A model generated the notes under the pieces. That model saw only the letters and a program-made list of their open reading frames with translations, was not told the DNA's origin and ran no database searches. Position numbers and translations under genes: made by a program. DNA of 64,000 nt, from contig NZ_SNUS01000001.1 of the NCBI RefSeq assembly GCF_012027635.1, forward strand, positions 868,001 through 932,000, read 5' to 3'. Source of the stretch: Thermococcus sp. 21S9. GTDB lineage: Archaea; Methanobacteriota_B; Thermococci; Thermococcales; Thermococcaceae. Below, piece after piece: positions 35,531-43,246 of the stretch. Positions within the stretch are counted from its first letter, which is position 1. Each line of letters starts with the position of its first letter.

Positions 35531-36403
35531 ATGAGAAAGTTTGTACTCCTTACAACCTTCCTCCTCGGACTGCTCCTCATCGTGGGCTCGAGCGGGAACT
35601 TTCGGGCTTACACCGCCAGCAGGAGCGTTGAGTTTGGGGTTGTGGGAGGGAATGATTCGTATATAGCCTACCGCTGTCTTTCAGACCCGGTTCCGGTTAA
35701 CGCCAGCTCCGGGGTGGAGTTCACTGCGATAACCGTGGAGAACCTGATGGACCGGCCGATAACGTTTCACGTTGCTGGGAACTACTCAGGTCTACCTGAT
35801 GGGCTTAGTGGAGACGTTGACAGTTCAACCTACACGCTCGACCCTGGGGAGTCGGTTTCCATAGGGGGTAGCTTCTCCGCTGATGATGACGTCGAAGACG
35901 GCACCTACGGGGTGCCCCTAACGGTTTACGCGGAGTGGGACGGCGGAAGCGCCCAGATTAAGGACTGCTCGATGTACGCAAGCGTTGAAAGACCAACTTA
36001 CGTGCTGAAGAAGGCCATAGTCGGGGACGTATACACCTACAGCCTCTTCGCCTGGAACGACATAACGCTCCAGCTTAACTTCACCAACAACGGGCCCGAA
36101 GGGGATTTCGTTATAAAAGACTTCATCCCGAATCCCGGCTGGAAGGCGGTGTACGTCGTAGGACTACCACAGCCGAGTTCGGGTAATGCCGATTTGCTCC
36201 TTAGCGTCGGCCACTGCGGTTGCTCCGGCTGGATGATAGTGTGGCACGTCCACGTTGCCCACGGGGAAACGGTTACCCTGAACATACCGATGGGGGCGGT
36301 TTTCTTCTGCAAGGGCGACTACGTTCTCAACTGCGGGGCCCACCTGTGCGGTGCCGACGTCGTTTCGAATAAAATCACTGTCCACGTAACTGGAGGTCGT
36401 TGA
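35531..36403 (+). CDS. Secreted NFR-type surface protein, larger relative
   Basis: 290-aa exported protein with signal peptide FVLLTTFLLGLLLIVGSSG. The mature start NFRAYTASRSVEFGVVGGND is the same motif as in the two DUF1102-like proteins, so it should be cut by the same peptidase. Two beta domains follow: one around ITVENLMDRPITFHV and DPGESVSIGGSF, and a C-terminal one with a cysteine cluster (GHCGCSG, FFCKGDYVLNCGAHLCG) that may form disulphides. It could be an accessory or capping subunit. ATG 35531 lies two bases after the peptidase stop. Confidence 0.78.
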   Translation: MRKFVLLTTFLLGLLLIVGSSGNFRAYTASRSVEFGVVGGNDSYIAYRCLSDPVPVNASSGVEFTAITVENLMDRPITFHVAGNYSGLPDGLSGDVDSSTYTLDPGESVSIGGSFSADDDVEDGTYGVPLTVYAEWDGGSAQIKDCSMYASVERPTYVLKKAIVGDVYTYSLFAWNDITLQLNFTNNGPEGDFVIKDFIPNPGWKAVYVVGLPQPSSGNADLLLSVGHCGCSGWMIVWHVHVAHGETVTLNIPMGAVFFCKGDYVLNCGAHLCGADVVSNKITVHVTGGR

Positions 36404-36405
36404 TT

Positions 36406-37368
36406 ATGAAGATTGATAAAAAGCGGGCGCTCCTTGGAGGTCTCGCCCTCTCCGTTTCCCTCGCCTTCATCTTTGCCCTCTACTCGGGTGTTGCCTACTC
36501 AAGGGAGCCCGTGACAACGAAGGCAACCTACTCAACAGCCTACACGCAGGAAGGGCATTTCGCGAATTACGGTCTGTTCTCTAACGAGACCGTGTACAAG
36601 AACGGAACGTCCCTGGCCTATTACCCGTCCAAGATAACCACCGCAATCGTGGGTGAGTACAGGTTCTCGTCCGACGGCGCGAGGGGAAGCTACGAGGCCG
36701 TCCTCCACGTCAACTACTACGTCTCCTCGGGCAAGAAGAAGGTCTACCTCGTCAACGACACCCAACTGCTCTCGAAGGGCACGTTCTCGGGTTCATTCGA
36801 GGTTCCCCTGGTTATCAACTTCACCGAGCTCAACGAACAACTCAAGAAAGTTCGCGAGGGGACTGGCCTCTACCGCGCTGAGATGGAGGTTTACGTGACG
36901 GTTAAGGTGCTTTCCAACGGGCAGGAGCCCTTCGTCCAGGAAATCCGCCTGAACCGCGACGCATCAGGGATGCTGTACTTCAGCGGAACGGACAAGGAGT
37001 ACCAGAAGGTTGTGAGAACCGTTAGCACGACCACGAACTCGCTCTCCTTTGCCGGTTCTGACGTGGGGGTTTCGACGGCCAGGACGGTCTTTCCAGCGAT
37101 GGCACTGCTCTTCGCGATTCCTCCGGCGGGGTTCATCTACGCCAAGCGCGAGAAGAAGGAACCAGAGCCCAAGGAGCTGAAGGGCCTGAAGAAGTACACG
37201 GTTGAGGGAACGTCCCCCGACGGGAAGCGCGTCGAGCTGTCCTCTCCGAAGGACCTTGAGAGGGTCTTTGAGCTCGTTGACAGGCCGATAGTGCACTACC
37301 GCGACGGCGAGACTGACGTCTACGCGATAACCGACGGCGAGACCGTTTACGAGTACCGGGCGAATTAG
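36406..37368 (+). CDS. DUF5305-like membrane protein of the surface-fibre module
   Basis: 320-aa protein with an N-terminal helix (ALLGGLALSVSLAFIFALYSGVAY) and an external beta-rich domain starting REPVTTKATYSTAYTQEGHFAN. This Y-T/S-EGxFxY-like opening fits DUF5305. A second helix near residue 230 (TVFPAMALLFAIPPAGFIYA) leads to a cytoplasmic tail of about 85 residues. In haloarchaea DUF5305 proteins lie beside S26 signal peptidases and DUF1102 genes, the same company as here. GGAGGTCG precedes ATG 36406. Last gene of the module. Confidence 0.78.
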   Translation: MKIDKKRALLGGLALSVSLAFIFALYSGVAYSREPVTTKATYSTAYTQEGHFANYGLFSNETVYKNGTSLAYYPSKITTAIVGEYRFSSDGARGSYEAVLHVNYYVSSGKKKVYLVNDTQLLSKGTFSGSFEVPLVINFTELNEQLKKVREGTGLYRAEMEVYVTVKVLSNGQEPFVQEIRLNRDASGMLYFSGTDKEYQKVVRTVSTTTNSLSFAGSDVGVSTARTVFPAMALLFAIPPAGFIYAKREKKEPEPKELKGLKKYTVEGTSPDGKRVELSSPKDLERVFELVDRPIVHYRDGETDVYAITDGETVYEYRAN

Positions 37369-37444
37369 CCCGGACACCAACAACTTTAAAAGCCCAAGCG
37401 GAAAGCCACCTTAGGAATTCTAAAAGGGTTAGAGGTGGTTAGAG

Positions 37445-37978
37445 ATGAACCCGTTCCACGAGCTTGAGCCCGGACCGAACGTTCCGGACGTTGTGTACGC
37501 TCTTATAGAGATTCCGAAGGGAAGCAGGAACAAGTACGAGCTCGACAAGAAGACCGGCCTCATAAAGCTTGACAGGGTCCTTTACAGCCCGTTCTTCTAC
37601 CCGGTGGACTACGGAATAATCCCGCAGACCTGGTACGACGACGGCGACCCGTTCGATATAATGGTCATAATGCGCGAGCCGGTTTACCCGCTCACCCTCA
37701 TTGAGGCCAGGCCGATAGGCATAATGAAGATGAACGACTCCGGCGACAAGGACTGGAAGGTCTTAGCGGTTCCCGTTGAAGACCCGTACTTCAAGGACTG
37801 GAAGGACATAGACGACGTCCCCAAGGCCTTCCTCGACGAGATTGCCCACTTCTTCCAGCGCTACAAGGAGCTCCAGGGCAAGGTTACCGAGATAGAGGGC
37901 TGGGGCAACGCCGAGGAGGCCAAGAAGGAAATCCTCAGGGCCATAGAGCTCTACAAGGAGAAGTTCGGAAAGGAGTGA
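37445..37978 (+). CDS. ppa: Inorganic pyrophosphatase
   Basis: 177-aa family I soluble pyrophosphatase that hydrolyses PPi to drive biosynthesis. The core motifs are complete: [31 protein letters not shown], then [12 protein letters not shown] (D-x-D-PxD metal site) and [16 protein letters not shown]. Ends and length match archaeal enzymes. AGAGGTGG precedes ATG 37445 and CTTTAAAAG about 55 bases upstream is a likely TATA. The gene heads a run of information-processing genes. Confidence 0.97.
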   Translation: MNPFHELEPGPNVPDVVYALIEIPKGSRNKYELDKKTGLIKLDRVLYSPFFYPVDYGIIPQTWYDDGDPFDIMVIMREPVYPLTLIEARPIGIMKMNDSGDKDWKVLAVPVEDPYFKDWKDIDDVPKAFLDEIAHFFQRYKELQGKVTEIEGWGNAEEAKKEILRAIELYKEKFGKE

Positions 37979-38008
37979 TTCCTTTCAACTCTTTTTGGAG
38001 GTCAGGCC

Positions 38009-38569
38009 ATGTACAAGCTTTTGACGGTTAAGGACGTTGTCAGGATTCCGCCCAGGATGTTCACGATGGACCCGAAGGAGGCAGCCAAGAAGGTCCTCCG
38101 TGAGACCTACGAGGGTATCTACGATAGGGACGAGGGAGTTATTCTGGCAATCCTCGACGTCCACGACGTTGGCCAGGGAATAATCGTCCCCGGCGACGGA
38201 GCCACTTACCACGAGGTAACCTTCGACGTCCTCGTCTGGAAGCCCGAGAACCAGGAGGTCGTCGAGGGCGAGGTCGTTGAGATGATGCCCTACGGTGCCT
38301 TCATCAGAATCGGCCCGATGGACGGTCTCGTCCACATAAGCCAGCTCATGGACGACTACGTCGTCTTCGACGAGAAGAACAGGCAGTTCATAGGCAAGGA
38401 AACCAACCGCGTTCTCAAGCTCGGTGACTTCGTGAGGGCGAGGATAATCGGCATAAGCGTCAAGAGCAGAATCATCAGGGAGAACAAGATTAACATGACC
38501 ATGCGCCAGCCCGGTCTCGGAAAGTTCGAGTGGATTGAGAAGGAGAAGAGAAAGGCCAAGGAGGAGTGA
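38009..38569 (+). CDS. rpoE: DNA-directed RNA polymerase subunit E' (Rpo7)
   Basis: 186-aa stalk subunit of archaeal RNA polymerase, homologue of eukaryotic Rpb7. It combines an N-terminal RNP-like domain (MYKLLTVKDVVRIPPRMF) with an S1/OB domain beginning near residue 80 (VVEGEVVEMMPYGAFIRIGPMDGLVHISQLMDDYV). It binds nascent RNA and aids open-complex formation. The spt4/rpoE'' gene follows after two bases, the conserved archaeal arrangement. GGAGGTCAGG lies before ATG 38009. Confidence 0.97.
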   Translation: MYKLLTVKDVVRIPPRMFTMDPKEAAKKVLRETYEGIYDRDEGVILAILDVHDVGQGIIVPGDGATYHEVTFDVLVWKPENQEVVEGEVVEMMPYGAFIRIGPMDGLVHISQLMDDYVVFDEKNRQFIGKETNRVLKLGDFVRARIIGISVKSRIIRENKINMTMRQPGLGKFEWIEKEKRKAKEE

Positions 38570-38571
38570 GC

Positions 38572-38775
38572 ATGGCGAAGGAGAGGGCCTGCAGGCACTG
38601 CCACTACATAACGACCGAGGACCGCTGTCCCGTCTGCGGGAGCAGGGATTTGAGCGACGACTGGTTCGACCTCGTCATAATCCTCGACACCGAGAGCAAA
38701 ATTGCCAGGAAGCTCCGCGAGAGCATACCGGAAGCTGCCAAAGTTCCCGGCAAATACGCCATAAGGGTCAGGTGA
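38572..38775 (+). CDS. spt4: Transcription elongation factor Spt4 (RpoE'')
   Basis: 67-aa zinc-binding partner of Spt5/NusG that keeps RNA polymerase processive. CRHCHYITTEDRCPVCG contains the two CxxC zinc ligands, followed by DLSDDWFDLVIILDTESKIARKL, the Spt5-contact part. Start ATG 38572 (MAKERACRHC) directly follows the Rpo7 stop. Confidence 0.96.
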   Translation: MAKERACRHCHYITTEDRCPVCGSRDLSDDWFDLVIILDTESKIARKLRESIPEAAKVPGKYAIRVR

Positions 38776-38776
38776 A

Positions 38777-39304
38777 ATGCTGTTCCGCCTAACCGAGGAG
38801 CTCCGGCGGGAGCTCAAGGAACCGCTGGGGGAGCTGATAAAGGGCCCGATTCCGGAGCCCTACCTTCGGATTAAGGACGAGCTTAGGGGTAAGACCGTAA
38901 TCACCGTCGGGGACGTCGTTACCGAGAACGTCCTCAAGCTCGGCATTTCTCCTTCCCTTGCCCTCTACGACCTCAGGACGAAGAGGGCCGACTATTCTCC
39001 CGACATAAACGCTAAGGCCGTCTTCATGACCGTTTCAAATCCCCCTGGAACCATAACGAAAGCTTTATTAGACGCCATCAGAAAGGCCTTCCGCCTCGTC
39101 GAGCGGGGCAGGCCGGTTCACATACTCGTCAGCGGTGAGGAGGATTTGGGGGCGATTCCGGCGGTGCTCTACGCCCCTCTCAACTCGGTCGTCCTCTACG
39201 GCCAGCCCGACGAGGGGGTAGTGCTTATAAAGGTAACACCCGAATGCAAGCGCAGGTGTGCGCAAATACTTGCCAAGATGGAGGTGGTTCGTGATGGAGA
39301 TTAA
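38777..39304 (+). CDS. GTP-dependent dephospho-CoA kinase (DUF359)
   Basis: 175-aa enzyme for the last step of coenzyme A synthesis in Thermococcales. The DUF359 protein was shown in T. kodakarensis to phosphorylate dephospho-CoA with GTP. Family features are [62 protein letters not shown] and [14 protein letters not shown]. It starts one base after spt4 and overlaps rps24e by 11 bases, so it is translated within the information-gene operon. Confidence 0.93.
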   Translation: MLFRLTEELRRELKEPLGELIKGPIPEPYLRIKDELRGKTVITVGDVVTENVLKLGISPSLALYDLRTKRADYSPDINAKAVFMTVSNPPGTITKALLDAIRKAFRLVERGRPVHILVSGEEDLGAIPAVLYAPLNSVVLYGQPDEGVVLIKVTPECKRRCAQILAKMEVVRDGD

Positions 39305-39590
39305 GGTGACCGAGATAAGGGAGAACAAGCTCCTTGGGAGAAAGGAGATATACTTCGACATCATCCACGAGGGCGAGCCTACCCCGAGCAGGGAAGCGGT
39401 GAAGGGTAAGCTCGTCGCCATGCTCGACCTCGACCCGAACACCACCGTTCTCCAGTACATCAGGAGCTACTTCGGAAGCCACGTCAGCAAGGGCTACGCC
39501 AAGGCCTACGAGACGAGGGAGAGGATGCTCTACATCGAGCCCGAGTACATCCTCGTTAGGGACGGCCTCATCCAGAAGGAGGAAGAGTGA
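39294..39590 (+). CDS. rps24e: Ribosomal protein S24e
   Basis: 98-aa small-subunit protein shared by archaea and eukaryotes. It begins [19 protein letters not shown] and contains [15 protein letters not shown] and the conserved [24 protein letters not shown] 39294 has GAGGTGG upstream inside the end of the kinase gene, which settles the start against the longer frame from 39258. Confidence 0.97.
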   Translation: MEIKVTEIRENKLLGRKEIYFDIIHEGEPTPSREAVKGKLVAMLDLDPNTTVLQYIRSYFGSHVSKGYAKAYETRERMLYIEPEYILVRDGLIQKEEE

Positions 39591-39600
39591 GGTGGTGTGA

Positions 39601-39771
39601 ATGGCGAAGAAGAAAAAGACCAGCCAGAAGTGGAAGCTCTACGAGGTTAAGGGCGGAAAGGTCGTCAGGAAGAACAAGTTCTGCCCGCGCTGTGGGCCGG
39701 GCGTCTTCATGGCCAACCACAAGGACCGCTGGTCCTGCGGAAGGTGTGGCTACACCGAGTGGAAGAAGTGA
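39601..39771 (+). CDS. rps27ae: Ribosomal protein S27ae
   Basis: 56-aa zinc-ribbon ribosomal protein. [20 protein letters not shown] is followed by [29 protein letters not shown] with two CxxC pairs. Its usual neighbour is S24e, as here. GAGGTGGTGTGA lies directly before the ATG. Confidence 0.97.
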   Translation: MAKKKKTSQKWKLYEVKGGKVVRKNKFCPRCGPGVFMANHKDRWSCGRCGYTEWKK

Positions 39772-39840
39772 TTTCCCTTTCTTTCCTTTGAACTGGGCTT
39801 TTCTGAGAACTTCTTGGAAGGGAATATAAAAGAGAGGAAA

Positions 39841-41121
39841 TCAGCCAAGAGCCGCCTGGACTGCCAGGTCGGCCCTGACTATTCCGTAGCCGTAGTAGAT
39901 GTCCCATCCTGGGTCTCCAAGGTCGTCGGCGGTAACATGTAGGATTCCCCTGACGGTGTCGGTGCTGGTGTCGTTAAAGGTTCCAACGGGCAGAACCTTG
40001 CCGTACTTGTTGTAGTAGGCCGCCTGGATGAGCGCAACGACACCACTGACGTGCGGGGTGGCCATTGAGGTTCCGCTGAGGGTCTCGTAGGTGTCGTCCG
40101 GGTAGGTGCTGAGTATGTCAACACCCGGAGCGCTGACCTCTGGCTGGAGGTTGCTGAAGGAGGCAACGGCATCGTTCGAGTCGGTGGCTCCAACCGCTAT
40201 GACCTCCGGGTAGATGGCCGGGTAGCTCGGCTGGTCGGCGGCCTCGTTACCGCTCGCGGCAACGATGACGACGCCGTAGTTGTAGGCCTTGATTATCATG
40301 TCGTGGAGGTACTCGTCGTCGCTCGGTCCTCCGAGGGACATGCTTATGACCTCAGCGGCATCATCGTCGGGATCACCGACGACTATTCCGTCGCCGTCCT
40401 TGTCAAGGACCCCGTCGGGACCGAGGAGGGCCTGCTCGATTCCGATTGCGATGTCGGTGTAGGTTCCGCTTCCCCTGTCGTCGAGAACCTTTATGGCATA
40501 GATTTCAACGTTCGGGGCGACGCCGACGACGCCGATGTCGTTGTTAAGAGCCGCGATGGTTCCTGCGACGTGAGTTCCGTGGCCGTTGCCGTCGTACCAG
40601 TCAGCGGGGTCGGTGCTCACCTGGCCGTCGAGCGTGCTGACGCCCCAGGCGATGTTGTCCTTGAGGTCCGGGTGGTCCCAGTCTATTCCGGTATCGAGTA
40701 TGGCAACCTCAATGACGCCGTTGCTGGCGCCGGTGGTGATGTTCCAGGTTTCTGGAGCTTTAACGCGCTCTATTCCCCAGGGGACGGTCTGGGCCGGCTG
40801 GGTCGGCTCGGTAACGAGCCACGGCGGGCCTCCCCTGTAAAGCTGGGCCTGGGCGTCGAACTCGACCTTCTTGACTCCCTCAAGCTTGGCGAGCTTTCCA
40901 ACGGCATTCGCGGGAACGTCTATGACGACCGCGTCAATCAGCTTGAACTCGTAGACTATTTTACCGCCAATGCCCCTGACGGCGTCTCCCCTGAAGTCGT
41001 CCTTGTCTATAAGGGCAACCACCCTAACCGTGTCGCTACCCTTCGCGGCGGCCGGCACCGCGAAGAGGGACAGAACCAGTGCCAGAACGAGCAATCCACT
41101 CAAGACTGCCTTCTTCCACAT
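39841..41121 (-). CDS. Secreted subtilisin-like serine protease (Tk-subtilisin type)
   Basis: 426-aa preproprotein. The signal peptide is residues 1-26 (ending AVPAAA). The I9-type propeptide, about 27-106, ends near TEPTQPAQ, and mature protease follows. The catalytic triad is Asp143 (ILDTGID), His181 (HGTHVAG) and Ser352 (GTSMATPH), with oxyanion Asn292 (SGNE). The calcium-binding insert [15 protein letters not shown] (240-254) is the hallmark of Tk-subtilisin, which needs Ca2+ to fold. It should be secreted and heat-stable, degrading extracellular peptides. Single gene, divergent from the methylase with a 243-bp promoter region. Confidence 0.96.
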   Translation of the reverse strand: MWKKAVLSGLLVLALVLSLFAVPAAAKGSDTVRVVALIDKDDFRGDAVRGIGGKIVYEFKLIDAVVIDVPANAVGKLAKLEGVKKVEFDAQAQLYRGGPPWLVTEPTQPAQTVPWGIERVKAPETWNITTGASNGVIEVAILDTGIDWDHPDLKDNIAWGVSTLDGQVSTDPADWYDGNGHGTHVAGTIAALNNDIGVVGVAPNVEIYAIKVLDDRGSGTYTDIAIGIEQALLGPDGVLDKDGDGIVVGDPDDDAAEVISMSLGGPSDDEYLHDMIIKAYNYGVVIVAASGNEAADQPSYPAIYPEVIAVGATDSNDAVASFSNLQPEVSAPGVDILSTYPDDTYETLSGTSMATPHVSGVVALIQAAYYNKYGKVLPVGTFNDTSTDTVRGILHVTADDLGDPGWDIYYGYGIVRADLAVQAALG

Positions 41122-41364
41122 ATCCGTTCACCCCTGTAGGTTTTAGCGCATTCGTATCAAGTTTGGGCTACTTAAGTCTTTTGTAGCTTACATATGTCAC
41201 ATTGTCAACAGGACGGACCTTTCGTCTTCACATTTATCTCCCTGCTTGCTATTCGACGTCATTTTGACAAATACCAATTTTTTAGGTAGAAATTACGAAA
41301 ATTTTTCGGAAACTCTAAGGGATTAAACCGAAAGCCCAATAAACACGACCTGTAATGTGCCACC

Positions 41365-41940
41365 ATGCCCCATTACTACGGCCTCAGAATCCTGCTCGAC
41401 GAGAGCGTCTATGAGCCTGCAGAGGACACCTTTCTCCTCGCCGAGACCCTTGAAGTTAACCCCGGTGAAACCGCTTTAGACGTCGGCACCGGAACCGGGC
41501 TGATAGCCCTCCTCATGGCGAGGAAAGCCAAACACGTCCTCGGCGTTGACGTGAATCCAAAGGCCGTAGAGCTCGCAAGGAAGAACGCCCTGCTGAACGG
41601 AATCGGGAACGTCGAGTTTCGCCTGAGCGACCTCTTCGAGAACGTCTCGGGAAGGTTTGATGTGATAACGTTCAACGCCCCCTATCTACCGGGTGAGCCG
41701 GAGGAGCCAATAGACTTGGCCCTCGTCGGTGGGGAAACCGGGAGGGAGGTGATAGACCGGTTCATCCGGGAGGTGCCGGATTACCTGGCCGAAAAGGGCA
41801 GGGTTTACCTCGTCCAGAGCTCAATAACCGGGATTGAAGAAACGCTGAACCTTTTCCGGAAAGTCGGCCTTAGGGCTGAGGTCGTCGCCAAAAGGCACCT
41901 CTTCTTTGAGGACATCGTGGTCGTTCAGGCAAGGCGGTAG
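41365..41940 (+). CDS. HemK2/Mtq2-like methyltransferase with NAPY in place of NPPY
   Basis: 191-aa SAM-dependent methylase of the HemK2/Mtq2 group, whose archaeal members methylate Gln in release factor aRF1 or Lys in other proteins. The SAM site is TALDVGTGTGLIALLMA with VLGVDVNPKAVELARKNA. The substrate-binding tetrapeptide, NPPY in most of the family, reads NAPY in FDVITFNAPYLPGEPEEP. The signature VYEPAEDTFLLAETL near the N-terminus is intact. GTGCCACC precedes the ATG with no strong ribosome binding site, and TATA-like elements about 40 bases upstream suggest a short leader. Confidence 0.88.
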   Translation: MPHYYGLRILLDESVYEPAEDTFLLAETLEVNPGETALDVGTGTGLIALLMARKAKHVLGVDVNPKAVELARKNALLNGIGNVEFRLSDLFENVSGRFDVITFNAPYLPGEPEEPIDLALVGGETGREVIDRFIREVPDYLAEKGRVYLVQSSITGIEETLNLFRKVGLRAEVVAKRHLFFEDIVVVQARR

Positions 41941-42059
41941 CGCCTTATCTCGTGGAGGAGCTTTACCTTGGGCCTCTCGCTTCCTTCCTCGGGCTCTTCA
42001 CTGGGGAAAAGAACTATCTCCCTCGGCTTGAGCATGGGTTCGGGTTTTATGCGCATCAT
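41925..42059 (-). CDS. Possible 44-aa protein convergent with the methylase
   Basis: Short frame MMRIKPEPMLKPREIVLFPS, continuing EEPEEGSERPKVKLLHEIRR and ending YRLA. Codon use is fully gene-like. On the minus strand GGTTTAAAAAGC lies about 25-35 bases before the ATG, the spacing of a leaderless archaeal promoter. It overlaps the methylase end by 16 bases. No family recognised; the Pro/Glu/Lys-rich sequence predicts little fold. Confidence 0.5.
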   Translation of the reverse strand: MMRIKPEPMLKPREIVLFPSEEPEEGSERPKVKLLHEIRRYRLA

Positions 42060-42182
42060 GGTTGTGGGCTCGGCTTTAGCTTTTTAAACCTTTCGCAGAT
42101 TGACGAAGGAATTTTCGACGATGCACAGTCGCGACCAATCAGGTTTTTAAAACCTCGCCCGAGTTTCGGTTAGGTGAGACTA

Positions 42183-43184
42183 ATGGCGATAGTGGTTAAG
42201 GCCAACCCGAACATGCCCGAGGAAATCGCGCTCCTCTTTAGGAAACAGCACTACGAGCTCGTTGGGAGGCACAGCGGAGTTAAGCTCTGCCACTGGCTCA
42301 AGGAGAGCCTTACCAAGGGGCGCTTCTGCTACAAGCAGAAGTTCTACGGCATAGCGAGCCACCGCTGTTTGCAGATGACGCCCGTCTTGGCCTGGTGCAC
42401 CCACAACTGCATCTTCTGCTGGCGCCCGATGGAGGGCTTCCTCGGCACTGAACTGCCCCAGCCCTGGGACGACCCGGCTTTCATCGTCGAGGAGAGCATA
42501 AAGGCCCAGAGAAAGCTCCTCGTCGGCTACAAGGGCAACCCCAAGGTTCCGAAGGAGAAGTTCGAGGAAGCGTGGAACCCGAAGCACGCCGCGATTAGCC
42601 TCTCCGGCGAGCCGATGCTCTATCCGTACATGGGCGACCTCGTTGAGGAGTTCCACAAGAGGGGCTTCACTACCTTCATAGTCACCAACGGAACCGTTCC
42701 CGAAAGGCTGGAGGAAATGATTAGGGAGGACAAGCTCCCAACGCAGTTCTACGTCTCGCTGACCGCTCCTGACATCGAGACCTACAATCGCGTCAACGTC
42801 CCGATGATTCCCGACGGCTGGGAGAAGATAAAGGAAACCCTCAGGCTCATGCGTGACGCGGAAACGAGGACGGTGATAAGGCTCACCCTCGTCAAGGGCG
42901 AGAACATGCACAGCCCGGAAAAGTACGCCGAGCTGATTAAGATAGCCAACCCGATGTTCGTCGAGGCGAAAGCCTACATGTTCGTCGGCTTCTCGCGGAA
43001 CAGGCTCACCATCAACAACATGCCGAGGCACGAGGAAATCAGAGCTTTTGCCGAGGAGCTCGTGAAGCACCTGCCGGGCTATCACATCGAGGACGAGTAC
43101 GAGCCGAGCAGGGTCGTTCTCATCATGCGCGACGACGTGGACAGCAGAGGAAGGGGATTGACGGGAAGGTTCATTTCTGATTGA
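42183..43184 (+). CDS. taw1: tRNA 4-demethylwyosine synthase Taw1 (TYW1)
   Basis: 333-aa radical SAM enzyme that builds the tricyclic wyosine base at G37 of tRNA-Phe, using pyruvate. The radical SAM cluster motif is CTHNCIFCW (CxxxCxxC). A second set of cysteines upstream (KLCHWLKE, RFCYKQKFYGIASHRCLQ) would hold the additional cluster of TYW1. LSGEPMLYPYMGDLVEEFHKRGFTTFIVTNGT and YVSLTAPDIETYNRVNVP are family blocks. ATG 42183 follows AGGTGAG. Single gene. Its antisense strand is also open, which is a codon-bias shadow. Confidence 0.95.
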   Translation: MAIVVKANPNMPEEIALLFRKQHYELVGRHSGVKLCHWLKESLTKGRFCYKQKFYGIASHRCLQMTPVLAWCTHNCIFCWRPMEGFLGTELPQPWDDPAFIVEESIKAQRKLLVGYKGNPKVPKEKFEEAWNPKHAAISLSGEPMLYPYMGDLVEEFHKRGFTTFIVTNGTVPERLEEMIREDKLPTQFYVSLTAPDIETYNRVNVPMIPDGWEKIKETLRLMRDAETRTVIRLTLVKGENMHSPEKYAELIKIANPMFVEAKAYMFVGFSRNRLTINNMPRHEEIRAFAEELVKHLPGYHIEDEYEPSRVVLIMRDDVDSRGRGLTGRFISD

Positions 43185-43204
43185 TTCCACGCCACGTGGA
43201 AAAC

Positions 43205-43212
43205 TTTATTTA
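43205..43212 (+). promoter_or_regulatory. TATA box of the toroid-cetZ unit
   Basis: TTTATTTA lies about 35 bases before ATG 43247, with GGGGTGTGAG as ribosome binding site in the short leader. Confidence 0.5.
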
Positions 43213-43246
43213 TCTTCCGCTCCATTTTTGGTTGGGGTGTGAGTAT

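Noticed and set aside
40303-41139. 278-codon frame antisense to the subtilisin gene
   Set aside because: Codon shadow of a gene with complete catalytic triad.
42180-43190. 336-codon open frame antisense to taw1
   Set aside because: Exact shadow of a well-conserved radical SAM gene; its translation has no family features and arises from GC-biased codon use.
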